A DNA stretch of 64,000 bases from Guadua angustifolia (GCA_036346375.1 CM070515.1:14096423-14160422); one strand, 5' to 3'; shown: positions 1-11,844, counted from the stretch's first letter. Program-made: numbers and translations. The notes: generated from the sequence alone by a model not told the origin.

Positions 1-854
1 AAAATGCTAAATCTGAAAGCTAAGCGCTAAAGCAAAAAATGATTGTTGATAAATGCAAGAACAAGGTCATGCACTTTGTCACACTTCTTCTTTCTGAGGC
101 GCTTATCATTGCACTTTGATATGAACTTGGAAGAGATTGTGTATGGTAAAACTATGAAACCTTAAGCTTGTGATTGCTTGGCATGGTTGAAAAGTAAGGC
201 TGATGGTGCATGTAATTCCTTGCAATTGTTATTGTTGCAATCAAAGTAATGAATCAGTTTTTCAAAGCACAAATAAAGTGCACAAAAATTCAATGTTTTC
301 AGGTTTTTAAGATTGTTGAGAAAGGGAGATCATGCCATGCAAAAAAAATCGTTAATAGTACTTGATTTCTGTTATGCTTACTCTACATTGTTTATGTGTA
401 GATTTGAGGGTGCAAGTACTGTTGATAGCATGATTTGGTGATCAAATTGTTTCATTTGTGCATGATTCATAATGCTTAGTACATAAAAAAAGGGAAAACA
501 ACAACATTAAGGGGAGAAGTTTATCACTTTTTGCATTCTTGATGAATCCATTGTCAAAGGGGGAGAAATTTGGAGAATTTTGGAATCAAAGGGAAAATTT
601 TTTGTTACACATTGCACATTCACATACACATTTCTTCTTTCTGTTAGGGGGAGTTTCTCTTTGTCATAGGGGGAGATTTCTTTTTAGATAAGGGGAGATT
701 TTGTTTCTTCTTTGTACGGGGGGATTTTCTCTCTTTGTCTTTTGGTCACTTTGTTTGTCTTTTGTTTTATAAACAAAATTTCTTATCTGTTCTTGTGGGG
801 TGAATGCCAATGTTCAGTCCAATGGTGTTGCCAATGTTTTCATCAAGGGGAGAT
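1..854 (+). mobile_element. 3' internal region of a Sirevirus-like Ty1-copia retroelement
   Basis: Non-coding spacer upstream of a 3' LTR. It contains a series of purine-rich tracts of the type AAGGGGGAGA (near 510, 557, 645, 667, 690 and 845). Multiple polypurine tracts just before the 3' LTR are a known hallmark of Sireviruses. The last tract (about 845-854) directly abuts the LTR start. No gag or pol coding sequence is visible, so the element body lies outside the window or is lost. Family placement rests on the tract pattern only. Confidence 0.65.
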
Positions 855-2451
855 TGTGAGATCATGTGATGAAAAATTGGTTGAATGGTGAAATTGGCAT
901 TGTAAAGTGACTTTGGTTATAGCATGTGTGGTGCTTGTGCATGTGCTATGTTGATATGATTATTATCTTTGGTGATAGCATGATGGCTTTTGTTTGATGC
1001 AATGCACTCATGTGAGTGGTTGCATGGATTGATTTTGAGGCAAGTCGTGGACTTGTGCTCGGATGTTCATTTAATTATCTTGGTGATAGCATGATGGTTT
1101 TGCTTGATGCAATGCACTCGTGTGAGTGGTTGCATGGATTAACCTTGAGTCAAGTCGTGGACTTGTGCTCGGACCGGTTGTTGTTTATTAGTGTGCGGTG
1201 TTGCTCGAGGGTGAACGTGGTCGATGACGGACCGAACTAGGTTCATGGAGGAACCGAGGTTCGGACTAGGTTCGTGGAGGAATCGAGGTCCCGTGGTCGA
1301 GGATGTCATGCGGGGCGTTCGGGCAGAGAAGGCGGCACACGAAGGTGGTTAGTCACGTGAGCATAAGTATAAGCGGCGGGCAGGCGTCTGGCGTGCATGT
1401 GTGAATTTTGGGTTGTATGCATATATTGGGCTATGTGTTATTGGGCCAAGTGGATATGCATACATGTGTTAGGGTTTTGAGTTGTATAAAAACCCTGGAA
1501 AACCTAATCAATGAAATAGGAGCTTTTGCTGGCGGTTGAGAGGTCCTGCGGCTGGTGTGCCTCTTGCGTCTGAGTTTTTCTTACTACCAGAGGTTCCTGC
1601 GGCTTGTAAGTCTCTGACGATCGAGGTGAGGCTAGATTGTTCGGTTCAAAACAAAGACCAGATTGCATGCAGGGCTGTTTGGAATGTAGCGACTAGTTAA
1701 TTTGCTGGCTGCGTTTTTCTTCTTGCTCTTGCGGCTGGGAAGTAAGAAGCATTGCAACTGGAGGCTTTTGGTTCCCTGCTCTCGATATATGCGACTAGAA
1801 GATTAGTCTCTTGTGATTTGGACCGCACATGCATGCAAAGAATCAAATCTTGGTGACTAGATAATTGGCTCGCGTCCTTGTTTTCCTGGTGGTATGCATG
1901 CATATACGGAAGTTTTGAAGACTGGCGCATGCATGGGACTAGATAACTTCTAGCGCTTATTTTTCTCTTCGTTTTCGCTCTCCGTTTATATGCATGTTTC
2001 CCTTTTAGATTGATTCATAATTTCATTATAATAATTTTGATTTGATCGGTTCAAAAATTGTCTAGGGCATCTAGTGATTGATCTAAAAAGTTTGATTGGT
2101 TAATTCATCATAAATCCTGATTAATTTTGTAATTAGGGTTAGATCAATTTTCGTCACTATTGATATAGTCATATTGCAAAGGTAATATCTTTAGATCCAT
2201 AGATCCGATCGGATTGATTCTTCTTTTGTTAATTTGGAAATTGAATCTAGTTTCTACAGTTAAAATTTCATATCAATCTAACGGTTAGATCTTCGAGAAT
2301 TACTGTTTTAGTGGACGTGCATCATTCTGTTTTTTGTCGAATCCGAATCAGTTAATTGGGGTGTTTCAAAAATAATCAAAAATTTGATTTTAGCTTCCGC
2401 GCAATCATTCACCCCCCTCTGATTGCTAGTTTAATATATATCGATCCTACA
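855..2451 (+). mobile_element. LTR of the Sirevirus-like retroelement
   Basis: About 1.6 kb starting TGTGAGATCATG directly after a polypurine tract and ending GATCCTACA, so it has TG...CA ends. A TATA-like GTATAAAAACC lies near 1,483, followed by a plausible transcript start and polyadenylation region. The 3' part ends with a C-rich ACCCCCCTCTG block, common near the ends of Sirevirus LTRs. The partner LTR is not in the window, so the boundaries are inferred from end motifs alone. Confidence 0.6.
962..1175. repeat. tandem duplication inside the LTR (about 105 bp x 2)
   Basis: The stretch beginning near 962 (TGGTGATAGCATGATGG) is repeated from about 1,080 with a few substitutions; both copies run through GAGTGGTTGCATGGATT and CAAGTCGTGGACTTGTGCTCGG. 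A smaller duplication (GGTTCRTGGAGGAA) follows at about 1,240-1,285. Confidence 0.8.
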
Positions 2452-2544
2452 CTAACTCATAAAAAGAAGGTAAAAATTTCATGCTAGTGCAAATACATAA
2501 CATATAGGATGAGTTGTACATCTAGTAGGCAAAAGTTCAATAAC

Positions 2545-2734
2545 CTTTTTCTGAAGCAGTTCTCTGAATGTTTTAACCAATCTTTGTTGGATGTAATAAT
2601 AGTAGATACAACAGCAATCTCAACACCACTTGATAAAATTCCCTTATAGACAGTGTAGTGTGGATAACTTGCCACAATATTACTAAAGTCCTTACAAGCA
2701 TATTTCATCTCTGACCACTGTAGTTTGGGTATTG
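2545..2734 (-). pseudogene. orphan exon of an MRH1/MDIS-type LRR receptor-like kinase
   Basis: The minus-strand exon encodes about 63 residues including SEMKYACKDFSNI, YTVYKGILSSGVEIAVVS and an FRK end. This matches the start of the kinase-like domain of plant receptor kinases related to MRH1/MALE DISCOVERER (pattern: ELE-ACEDFSNI, TLYKGTLSSGVEIAVVS). It has a clean acceptor (TTTCAG before 2,734) and a GT donor after 2,545. No other exon of the gene is visible, and the Sirevirus-like LTR begins only 93 bp away on the downstream side. It is probably a truncated gene or a captured exon, without function on its own. Recognition is from memory of the family. Confidence 0.65.
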
Positions 2735-3677
2735 CTGAAACACAGAGGTCACCAAAATCAACCGCAACTCTTAAGTAGATATTCAAACTATAAAGAACTT
2801 TCTGATTATGTAATCCAAATGCTACACAAATAATTGAGAACTTAACTGAAATGTTTTTTGTGGGTGGGGGATAGTACTTTTTAACAATTCTACCCATTTC
2901 AATTGTTCTACTAATTTCACTTCATTTTCTGGGTGAAAGTATGCACCTTAAAAAGAGCACAATTTTAAAGTAAAAAAGAAGTGAAAGAAATGAGTGAGAT
3001 GGATTTGAAAAGTATACCTTGGTACAATGAAGAACTACAAGACTAGGATGCAAAAAGTATGAGCACATACATGTCAAACATGGATAAAGAATCAACTATC
3101 TGTTCTATTCTAGATTTCATTTTAATCTATGCAAACACCTTGTCTGATCCTCAAAATAGCTGAAATCTAAACCAATAAGCAAATCTCCACTCAAAACTAC
3201 AACTTCTGCTATCGAGGAAGGAGAGTAGGAGATTGAGGGTTGAGGGAGCTACAGAGGGGGATGTGGTAGCCGATTTGGAGGGTGACTTCGAGCCTGCGGT
3301 GGGCTGGCAATGGATCTGGAGGACCTGTGACAATTCGGCCTCTAAGGCCGAGGAATGAGACCGAGGGAGACTACAACGACAAATTTGGAGTGAGATTGCA
3401 GCGGCCCAGCGACGGATATGGAGGGGGTAGGGGCAATGACATGCGAGGCTACGGGGACAACGGGGTACAAACGGTCGGAGCCCGTAGAGGTAGCAGATCA
3501 AGCTGCAGAAAGACAAGCCAAACGAGGGATTTAGGGTTTGGGGAGCTCGGGCTATACAAGATGGCCTGATGGGAATTGGGAGCTAGGATTTGGGAACCCT
3601 AGGCATGGCCTGTCGAGTTTGGATTTGAATTAGATCACTTCACTTGTTAGTTGCTACTTGCTATTTGCTAACCTAAC
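2735..3677. other. intergenic region without a recognisable gene
   Basis: AT-rich up to about 3,190, then a GC-richer block (3,220-3,560) with short open frames on both strands that match nothing I recognise. No splice-consistent coding exon was found. Confidence 0.4.
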
Positions 3678-3856
3678 TAGGGTTGGGGACCGGGTATCCG
3701 TGACGGGGAATAGGGAAATGCCCCTGGCCTCGTTTCCCCCATTGGGGATAGTTTTCCTTGTTTGTATCCCTGTAGGGAGGGAAATTTCTCCATCCTCGTC
3801 CCCTAATAGAGGAATTCCCTGTCGAGAATGGGGAATGGGGCCCATTGCCATCCCTA
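3678..3856. mobile_element. short hAT-like element with GGGGA/TCCCC repeats
   Basis: Starts TAGGGTTGGGGACCGGG and ends CCATTGCCATCCCTA, so the ends are inverted (TAGGG-TGG). The interior is filled with GGGGAAT/ATTCCCC-type motifs in both orientations. The last 14 bases resemble the end of the better preserved hAT at 51,153-51,923. The flanking 8-mers match only at about half the positions, so the target duplication is not confirmed. Confidence 0.5.
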
Positions 3857-4128
3857 GGACTAAGTATAGACATAACACACTTCAAAAAAATGGTGGTCTA
3901 CTGCTTGGATTAAGTATAGACATAACATACTTCAAATAAACATTTCAGGGCAATTCCTTATATACCACTAAAAATTAACCTTGTCCCTTATATGCACACA
4001 TTTGTCACTGATATGTGGGTCCTATGATACATTCATAGATTTCCCTCAAATTCCAGTGGCATATGAGGAATTAATCCAAAGATTTTCATATGAAGAGTTT
4101 AGATAGGTTTTGCAAGTATATATATATA

Positions 4129-4384
4129 GGAGAAATATCCTGTGCAATCACCCATATGTGTGCAAGCGTGCAATCAAACGATCTGGAGCACCCAATCTAT
4201 ATTCAACACTGGCTAATGTTTTTACGTTTAAACCCTCCCACCTCACCCTCCATCTCTTCTCTCCCATACTCAAATTTCTTGAACACCCCTCGTCATGACC
4301 CAAAGATTGGATATAGATTGGGTGCTCTAGATCGCTTGATTGCATGTTTGCATACATATGGGTGATTGCACAGGATATGGCCCC
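4129..4384. mobile_element. MITE with about 78-bp terminal inverted repeats
   Basis: The first 78 bases (ATATCCTGTGCAATCACCCA...) and the reverse complement of the last 78 agree at all but about ten positions. This makes a long imperfect hairpin around a C/T-rich 100-bp centre. Both flanks are runs of TATATATA, compatible with a 9-bp target duplication, but dinucleotide repeats make that undecidable. No coding capacity. An (AT)n/(CA)n microsatellite follows at 4,385-4,425. Confidence 0.8.
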
Positions 4385-4969
4385 ATATATATATATATAT
4401 ATACACCCATATACACACACACAATACCCCCATTGAACTTACATTAAAAAATGAATGAATATGTTTTATTGATTTACACAGAAGAGGCTGGCGCTCGACC
4501 TCTTCGTTGTCCTACATCATGACTGTAGCCTACCAACCGAGAGGAAATAGAGGGCAATGGAATTAGAGGAGACGAGAGGGAGCGAAAGAAGTTTGCATGG
4601 GAGTGAATGTATACTATTTAGTAAAAAAACATTCGGTAAAAAATAAAAAGCAATTTACAGATAAATAATAACATCAATCATGTTTAGTTTAGAGTCTTAA
4701 GAAGCATTGGCAACAAACAGATGTAGGTAGATTCCAGTAAGAATAGCACTCAGGAAAGAATGGACAAAAAATGAGCGTGTTAGCCCTGAAGATTGAAGGG
4801 CTTGTGCTCGAGTATATTTAGTCTTGTCCTATTTTGAAGATTTCTTTCATATTTTTGAAGGATAAAAATGTCAGAAGGGGGTGAATGATCACTAAACATT
4901 TCCCTCCTAAAAGGACTAACCAAAGCCTCACAAGATCAAATAAGTGTGGAAAAAATAAATTTTAGAGAA

Positions 4970-6815
4970 ACTCAGCTCTGGGGCGACACTACCGCTTGTA
5001 TATGGTCGGTAGTATTGGGATGAACAGTAACCCCGTACTACAGAGTAATGTAGCGCGGTAGTACCGATGAATAGTAAAAATAGGCCGATCAGCTGATTAA
5101 AAACCCACAAAACTTTGTATGCACCTTCATATGGGTGTCAAGAACCTATTCAAACCTTCAACCGTAAGGATTGATGTCAAAGTTCACCTTTTTTGAATTT
5201 ACCAAAGGTTACATCAAAATCGGGTCAAAAACAAAAATTTTACCCTGTGCTTACTCGTGGGGATTTGATATCATGATGGACCTAGATGGTCTCCCACATA
5301 TCACTACAAGCGAGAACTCTAAATATATTATCCAAAAACGTGCAAGATCAAGATCTACTTTGAATCCTTCTTTCTCAAGCCAAAATCCAATTTCTTAATA
5401 AATCTCTTGATGATCATGAGAAAGCTTTTCTAGATAATTGGGTGATGATCTCCAGAAGATACATATATCAATCGCTCATCCTTGGTAACATAAGATTAAA
5501 AGAAAAAGAAACCAATAAGAAAGACCAAGAGAAAAAGAAACCAACAAGAAAGATCAATAGTAAAGCAAGAAGAAAATCAAAAGTTGAGGAAAAAGTTGAG
5601 CACGAATTTGATCTTTATTTCAAAGTATAAGGATGGATTACAAAGCCTCTCACCTGAGGGCAAAACTCCTAAAGAGCACTCATACACCACACAAGAACAC
5701 AAAATCTTATGGAAAATCCAAACACTCCTAGTAACTAAGTCTAAGGTCTCAAGTCCTCACCTCCCACTATATCTTCTTACATAGTGAAGACAACCCTAAC
5801 TTTAAACCTAGACACTAAGGTGGATACAATCCACTCTTATATGAGCTAACCTGAAACCCAACAAGTTTAACGGATTTTTCACTTACACAACAACACTTCT
5901 CAAAGTGGCTATTACATTGACGTCAAATCCACTCCACGAATTTGAATTGCATCCAACACCACTTTGGTGTGACTTAAACCACTTAGGTCACCGCCACGGT
6001 TTTCCAAACTGTCTCGACCACTGGTATTGGACAAATTACCAATTTGCCCTAATTACTGGTTTTCCTTCTCCTCGAAGCATCGCTCATGCTTCGTTGCTTT
6101 CCACGTGACTCCAATGACTTGCCGCCAAGCACCTCACACGTCTGGACTCCCTAAACCCTCCTCGCTTGCAAACGGGCTCGAGTTACTTGATCGCCATGTG
6201 TCTTTTTCCACTTCATCATGGCGGCATCAACTTCTTTACTGTTCTGAACCTCAACTTCTCCCTAAGCCTAGTCCCGGTCCATGCCACTGCCCACTATATC
6301 CATCACCAATGCATCACGCTTCGATTTCTTATCTTCTCGGTTTACAACCACTTCCTAACCTTAATCATCTTCAGCTCTCCTAGTCTAGTCCCGATATTGC
6401 CTTCGCCTCATCATGACCTAGCCCCGGAATCCTGTAACCAACACAGATAAGAAAATACATCACATAGCACTGTTCACAAATATATGCAATTAAATCAGCA
6501 AAATTTAATTTACATCTCACTGAAAAACTGGTACTACCGCCAACTTGGGGCCAGTAGTACTGCTCGGCTGGTACCACCACCCCCAGGGCCTTAGTGCCAA
6601 TATCCCTAAAACCCAACAAAGATCTACTCTGAAAAATAACTACCACACCTTTGGCCCGGTAGTGCTGCTCCCCTGGAACTACCGCTCCTAGCAAACCGGT
6701 AGTACCGCTTTGCTAAACTCTAGAGGAACACATCTCTATAAAAAAGCTACCGCTCCTACGGCCTGTGCTACCGTAGGCCGGCATTACCACCACTTCCAGG
6801 CCAGTAGTGCCGCCT
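4970..6815. mobile_element. possible CACTA-like element with GGTAGTACCG arrays
   Basis: Clusters of GGTAGTACCG and its variants or complement (ACTACCGC, CCAGTAGTACTGC) occur at about 4,990-5,075 and repeatedly at 6,530-6,815, flanking 1.4 kb with no recognisable protein. Paired arrays of a short motif at both ends are typical of the subterminal regions of grass CACTA elements. I could not find intact CACTA termini or a 3-bp target duplication, so limits are approximate. Confidence 0.35.
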
Positions 6816-7775
6816 TGACCTAATGAAACTCAAATTGCTTCAAATTTAAAATATAATTCGAAAACAAACTCAACCTTGAGCATCACATGCTTAAACACTG
6901 TCAATAATTCTTCACAAATATAGATAGACCTCCACATGTCTTTTGTTTTTTTAGAATTAAGATAATCTCAAATCAAGACCCTAAGGGCAAGTACAATAAC
7001 AAAGCCAGTTGCTTACTCCATTTCTGTCTATGTCATCTAGAGTAAGTACTAAAGCCAGCTTGTATAATAGCTATCTCTAAAAATTGGCTCTAGATACTGT
7101 GCATTAACTATCTCTTCTCTCTTGTACATAATTAATCTATCTATATTTTCGTACAATGTTTACTATTAAATAAGAGCTAGCTCTTTTCTCTCTTATCTTT
7201 TTCACTTTTTTATATAAGATAAAACTTATGTAGACATACTAAAAATAAGCTAAAGTGACTTTATTATATATGCATACGGAGAACCGATGTATGTACCTAA
7301 TGTTTGCACCTAACATTGAGGTAGGTAGCTCTAGCTTAGCTAGCCATATACTCATGCATGCACACTGTTTGCGGCGAGACGCTGCACCTAGAGGCCATGT
7401 TCTATCGATCTTGGACAGGGCGTCCAGCTAATAATCCGTGCCTAACAAACAGCAATGAACCACTGAATAATAATTCTGCATGGTTAGCTGGCTCTTTCCA
7501 AGGACTCACTCAGTCACTCGACCACTCGCTAGTCGCTAGCTTCTTTCTGCAACCGAAGCTCATGGGCCATGGCGTACGTAGGCTATAAATGCCAATCTGC
7601 ATTGCATTCCGTGCGTTAATCGATCAGTGATGGGATGGGCCCTGTTCCTTGATTATCGTGTATATACCCGGCCCCTACTACTCGTCCATAACCTAGCTGG
7701 TCCAGTTCAGTTCAGCAGCCATGCATCGACGCGGTAGATCTTCAGTCCAGAATGCGGTCTATGGGGAATCTGTTA

Positions 7776-8052
7776 GGGTATCCGTAATAGTTAAAGATAA
7801 TTACTCTTTATAATAAGATCTATGTCATCTATATACCATACTACAGTAAACCTTTGTAATGGTGAATCTATATAGATGTCTATAGCTATTTTTAATTAAT
7901 AGAGTGCTCTCTCTCTTTCTTTATTTAATTAATAGACAATCTACATGTCTATAGATAACAGCGCTCTCTCTTCATTTAATTGCTTGCCACATAGGATAGA
8001 TGCTGATATAGACTTCTTATAGATAACTGACTAGATACCATTGTGGATGCCC
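7776..8052. mobile_element. Tourist-like (PIF/Harbinger) MITE
   Basis: 277 bp with inverted ends GGGTATCCGTAATAG and (complement of the right end) GGGCATCCACAATGG, flanked on both sides by TTA, the usual PIF/Harbinger target duplication. Internal sequence is AT-rich and non-coding. A related fragment lies upstream at about 6,990-7,250 (GGGCAAGTACAATA...). Confidence 0.75.
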
Positions 8053-8429
8053 TTAGTATTGTATACTCCAGATCAATGCAAGATAATGCTTCCTGGATTA
8101 TTTTTTTTGGTTTCGTTTGGCACATGCAAGAGAACATTCGCATGAGGTAAAGATTAAGAAAAAGATATCGGTTCATGGTGAGTAGTATATTAGTTGCTAG
8201 GGCGATGAGTTTCATATCCGAGAAAAATATACGTACGTAGTTCTAGGAGGGTCTTGTATAAAAAAAACGTCTATATATGCATGGTATTATTTTTTTTAAC
8301 TACACATGGTACCACTGCTAACCCTAGCTAGACGATTGCTACGATCGATGTACATTTTTGTCACGAAAATCAGGCTAGCCATTGCACACTAAAAGTGTCT
8401 CTCTCTCTCTCTATATATAAATCTAGTTT

Positions 8430-9107
8430 GTGAACCATCCGAATTTGAAATGTTCCTGGCCGAGAAAAATGTCCCTAACCTTGAGAATCCTTTCCAAAAT
8501 TGAGAATCTCTAGGTTTAACTTGCACTGGATAAACATTTTGAACTCAGATATTTATTCTGAGCAAAAGTCGCCAAGTCCCTCCTCATTGATTAGTTTAAA
8601 CAACCATTTACTAAGGAGACATTTATTTTTGATTTGAAGATCGTTATACCTAGACCCCTTGATCTTTGGGGCGACACAGGATATCCCATTTTGCAAGTCT
8701 ATATTTTAGCTTATCACTATTACCTTGCCAAAAAACACGGATCTATAAAAATCCGGTTTTGAGACCCTTGGGGAGTTCAAAGAAAGACATCATGAACATA
8801 GGAAGGCTACTTAAAACTGAATTTAAGAGAACAAGTCTTCCCCCGTAAGAGAGATATTTGGATTTCCATGTACTTAATTTGCGCTGAATCGTCCTCGATA
8901 CCACCCCAATCCGCATTCTGGAGTTTATGAAAATGCATCGGGATACCTAAGTATCTAGCGGGTATGATCTAACCCGCATCCAAACAAACTAGTGTCGTAT
9001 GCTCATAATATTTGGCTTCACCAAAGCAAAAGATCTCACTTTTATGAAAGTTAATCTTAAGGCCAGATAGTTGTTCAAACACACTGAGCAATATCTTCAT
9101 ATTTTTC
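8430..9107 (-). pseudogene. LINE (L1-type) reverse transcriptase fragment
   Basis: Minus-strand reading with stops gives KSEIFCFGEA, YLGIPMHF, LPMFMMSFFELPKG and KYRLAKWDI followed by CRPKDQG. These are landmarks of the C-terminal part of the reverse transcriptase of plant non-LTR retrotransposons. It is interrupted by in-frame stops and frame changes, so it is inactive. It sits in unit A of the 1.8-kb duplication. Confidence 0.75.
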
Positions 9108-9200
9108 TAGAGTTCTCAGTTTGTATTTAATTTTAATTTCCATGCTAGCTCCATGGTTAGTCACTCGACCTTGAGGGTTCGAAGCCAAGAAGACACGAAA

Positions 9201-9422
9201 GTGTTTGGTCTGACTCAGGTTCCACTAGATTCGTGGATTTAGTGGAGTTAGGTATTCCTAACTCCATCAGATCTGTAAAGCTAGAGCTGTGGGTATATTA
9301 AGAGTGTTTAGGTGGTTCATTTTGTTTACATTTTAGACTAAAAATATAAACTTAATTCACTTTATTTTAGCCTACAAGTTTTAGATCTAAGGTGAAGCTG
9401 GGATCTGAAGTTATGCCAAATA
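9201..9422. mobile_element. MITE-like element, family 'GTGTTTGGT', copy 1
   Basis: Begins GTGTTTGGT and ends near CCAAATA; related copies lie at 11,060-11,282 (same orientation, by the local duplication) and 42,022-42,222 (inverted, diverged, ends TACTAAACACAGCC). The shared core includes TTAGACTAAAAATATAAACTT. Non-coding. The inverted, unlinked third copy shows that this is a dispersed family. Confidence 0.55.
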
Positions 9423-9713
9423 GGACCGAAGTTTCGGACAATTGGCTAGCTCTCGGACAGTTGGACTTACTGTAGCTATATTACTAGTATCTTCATACAT
9501 ACCAGGATAATATCGTTGGTTAGCTAGTACTGGTATTTAAACTGAATGAAATTAAGGGCCAAAAGAATGGCGTTAATCACTCGAAAACCCTATACACTCA
9601 CCATCCCTTCGCACGGGCACCTGACGGCAGCCGTGCCATGCATGCATGCATGCAGTAACTTTGAACTTGCCGTCTCAGCAGTCCTGCATATATAAGCTGC
9701 CATTTCTCAGGTA

Positions 9714-9858
9714 CTCCTTCGTTTTTTACTAGACCTATTTTTAAATAGTCTTATTTATAAATATAAGATTTTATATAGATTTAATGAGATCTTTCCTTCT
9801 ATATTCCTATTTATTTTCTCTCATTCATATGCATTTATTCATTATCACCCATATAAAG
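9714..9858. mobile_element. truncated Stowaway MITE (left half)
   Basis: Starts CTCCTTCGTTTTTTAC after a TA and matches the left half of the complete Stowaway at 11,581-11,844, then stops at the duplication junction. Confidence 0.8.
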
Positions 9859-10224
9859 TATTGTATACTCTAGATCAATGCAAGATAATGCTTCCTGGAT
9901 TATTTTTTGGTTTCGTTTGGCACATGCAAGAGAACATTCGCATGAGGTAAAGATTAAGAAAAAGATATCGGTTCATGGTGAGTAGTATATTAGTTGCTAG
10001 GGCGATGAGTTTCATATCCGAGAAAAATATACGTACGTAGTTCTAGGAGGGTCTTGTATAAAAAAAACGTCTATATATGCATGGTATTATTTTTTTTAAC
10101 TACACATGGTACCACTGCTAACCCTAGCTAGACGATTGCTACGATCGATGTACATTTTTGTCACGAAAATCAGGCTAGCCATTGCACACTAAAAGTCTCT
10201 CTCTCTCTCTCTCTCTCTCTATTT

Positions 10225-10930
10225 TTTTTTAGATAAAGGAAACAAAGTTCCGGTCTCTGCAAGAAGCATACGACCTTATTACATGAGCTTCAGCGATCAA
10301 ACCGACCACCAAAAAAGGAAAAAAGCGAAATAAAATTCAAAGAGAGTCTATTATTATTTCGCCATCCAAGCTAGCAAATAATTCTAGCGACAACTTCGAG
10401 TTCTACTGCCTTAGGAAAATCTCCTTTGAGGTCTCATCTTGAGAGCCCAAAAGCGCAACCAGTATGTTCCCCTGAAGATCGCCTGCAAACAAGAAGTATA
10501 TTGTTTGTTCTCAAAGAGTAATTCATTTCGTGAGCACCAAATAGCCCACAAGAGAGCAGCAACCCCATAAAAATCAATCTTCTCTCTTTCTTTTGAGCAA
10601 TAACCAATTTCCAAACATGTGTGAAATAGATCTTGGTGTAGTTAACCCAGTAGCGATATGAATTATTCTCCAAATATTTTTGGCATGCTGGCAATCAATG
10701 AACAAATGTTTGATTGTTTCATTACTGTTACAAAAACAGCATTTAGGATTCCCAATCCAGTTTCTTTTAGCTAGGTTCTCCTTAGTTAAAATAACACCTT
10801 GCGTTGTACATACCAAAGGAAAATCTTAATCTTCAAAGGAACCTTTAATTTCCAAATGAAGTTAGAAGTGAGCGGAGGACCCTATTCATAAGATAAGTAT
10901 ACATAGACCGTATTGAGAAATGACCATGTC
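10225..10930 (-). pseudogene. LINE zf-RVT domain and 3' end fragment
   Basis: Minus-strand reading gives TTQGVILTKENLAKRNWIG, then PKCCFCNSNETIKHLF and CQHAKNIWRI: the zinc-binding reverse transcriptase domain (zf-RVT) found downstream of plant LINE reverse transcriptases. The 3' side ends in a T-run on the + strand (10,222-10,231), i.e. a poly(A) tail of a minus-strand LINE. Broken by frame changes near 10,600. It is the part missing from the LINE fragment of unit A. Confidence 0.75.
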
Positions 10931-11059
10931 TATGTAGATCCGATAAATATATATAATTGCTCTAGAGTTCTCAGTTTGTATTTAATTTTAATTTCCATGC
11001 TAGCTCCATGGTTAGTCACTCAGCCTTGAGGGGTTCTGAAGCCAAGAAGACACGAAAGC

Positions 11060-11282
11060 TGTGTTTGGTACAGCTCCAGTTTCACTAGATTTGTGGATCT
11101 AGTGGAGTTAGGTATTCCTAACTCCACCAGATCTGTAGAGCTAGAGCTGTGGGTATATTAAGAGTGTTTAGGTGGTTCATTTTGTTTACATTTTAGACTA
11201 AAAATATAAACTTAATTCACTTTATTTTAGCCTACAAGTTTCAGATCTAAGATGAAGCTGGGATCTAGAGTTATGCCAAATA
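11060..11282. mobile_element. MITE-like element, family 'GTGTTTGGT', copy 2
   Basis: Copy of 9,201-9,422 carried by unit B of the tandem duplication, with a handful of base differences. Confidence 0.55.
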
Positions 11283-11580
11283 GAACCGAAGTTTCGGACA
11301 ATTGGCTAGCTCTCGGACAGTCGGACTTACTGTAGCTATATTACTAGTATCTTCATACATACCAGGATAATATCGTTGGTTAGCTAGTACTGGTATTTAA
11401 ACTGAATGAAATTAAGGGCCAAAAGAATGGCGTTAATCACTCGAAAACCCTATACGTACACTCACCATCCCTTCGCACGGGCACCGCGGGCGGGCAGCCG
11501 TGCCATGCATGCATGCATGCAGTAGCTTTGAACTTGCCGTCTCAGCAGTCCTGCAGATATAAGCTGCCATTTCTCAGGTA

Positions 11581-11844
11581 CTCCCTTCGTTTTTTACGAG
11601 ACCTATTTTTTAAATAGTCTTATTTATAAATATAAGATTTTATATAGATTTAATGAGATCTTTCCTTCTATATTCCTATTTATTTTCTCTCATTCATATG
11701 CATTTATTCATTATCACCCATATAAAGTATATCTTTTATCTTCTAAGATAATTAAGTGGGGGTATCTAAGTTATTTTCTCTTGTATCTTTCTTAATTTCA
11801 ATGCAATCTTAATCTTTGTGCAAAATTAAAAAAAACGGAGGGAG
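11581..11844. mobile_element. Stowaway (Tc1/mariner) MITE
   Basis: 264 bp with ends CTCCCTTCGTTTTTT and AAAAAACGGAGGGAG, flanked by TA on both sides, which is the diagnostic Stowaway structure. Non-coding. Confidence 0.88.

Larger units (their letters stand above)
8055..9858. repeat. tandem duplication, unit A (about 1.8 kb)
   Basis: Positions 8,055-8,396 match 9,857-10,195, and 9,108-9,858 match 10,965-11,727, nearly base for base apart from small indels. The middle of each unit differs (see the two LINE fragments). The junction shows 5-bp microhomology AGTAT: the left breakpoint is at the right edge of the Tourist-like MITE and the right breakpoint is inside a Stowaway MITE. Confidence 0.9.
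9859..11727. repeat. tandem duplication, unit B (about 1.87 kb)
   Basis: Second copy of the 8,055-9,858 segment. The outer 340 bp and 750 bp match unit A. The inner 770 bp holds a different part of the same kind of LINE. The right limit is where unit A breaks off inside the Stowaway MITE, whereas unit B continues into the complete MITE. Confidence 0.9.
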
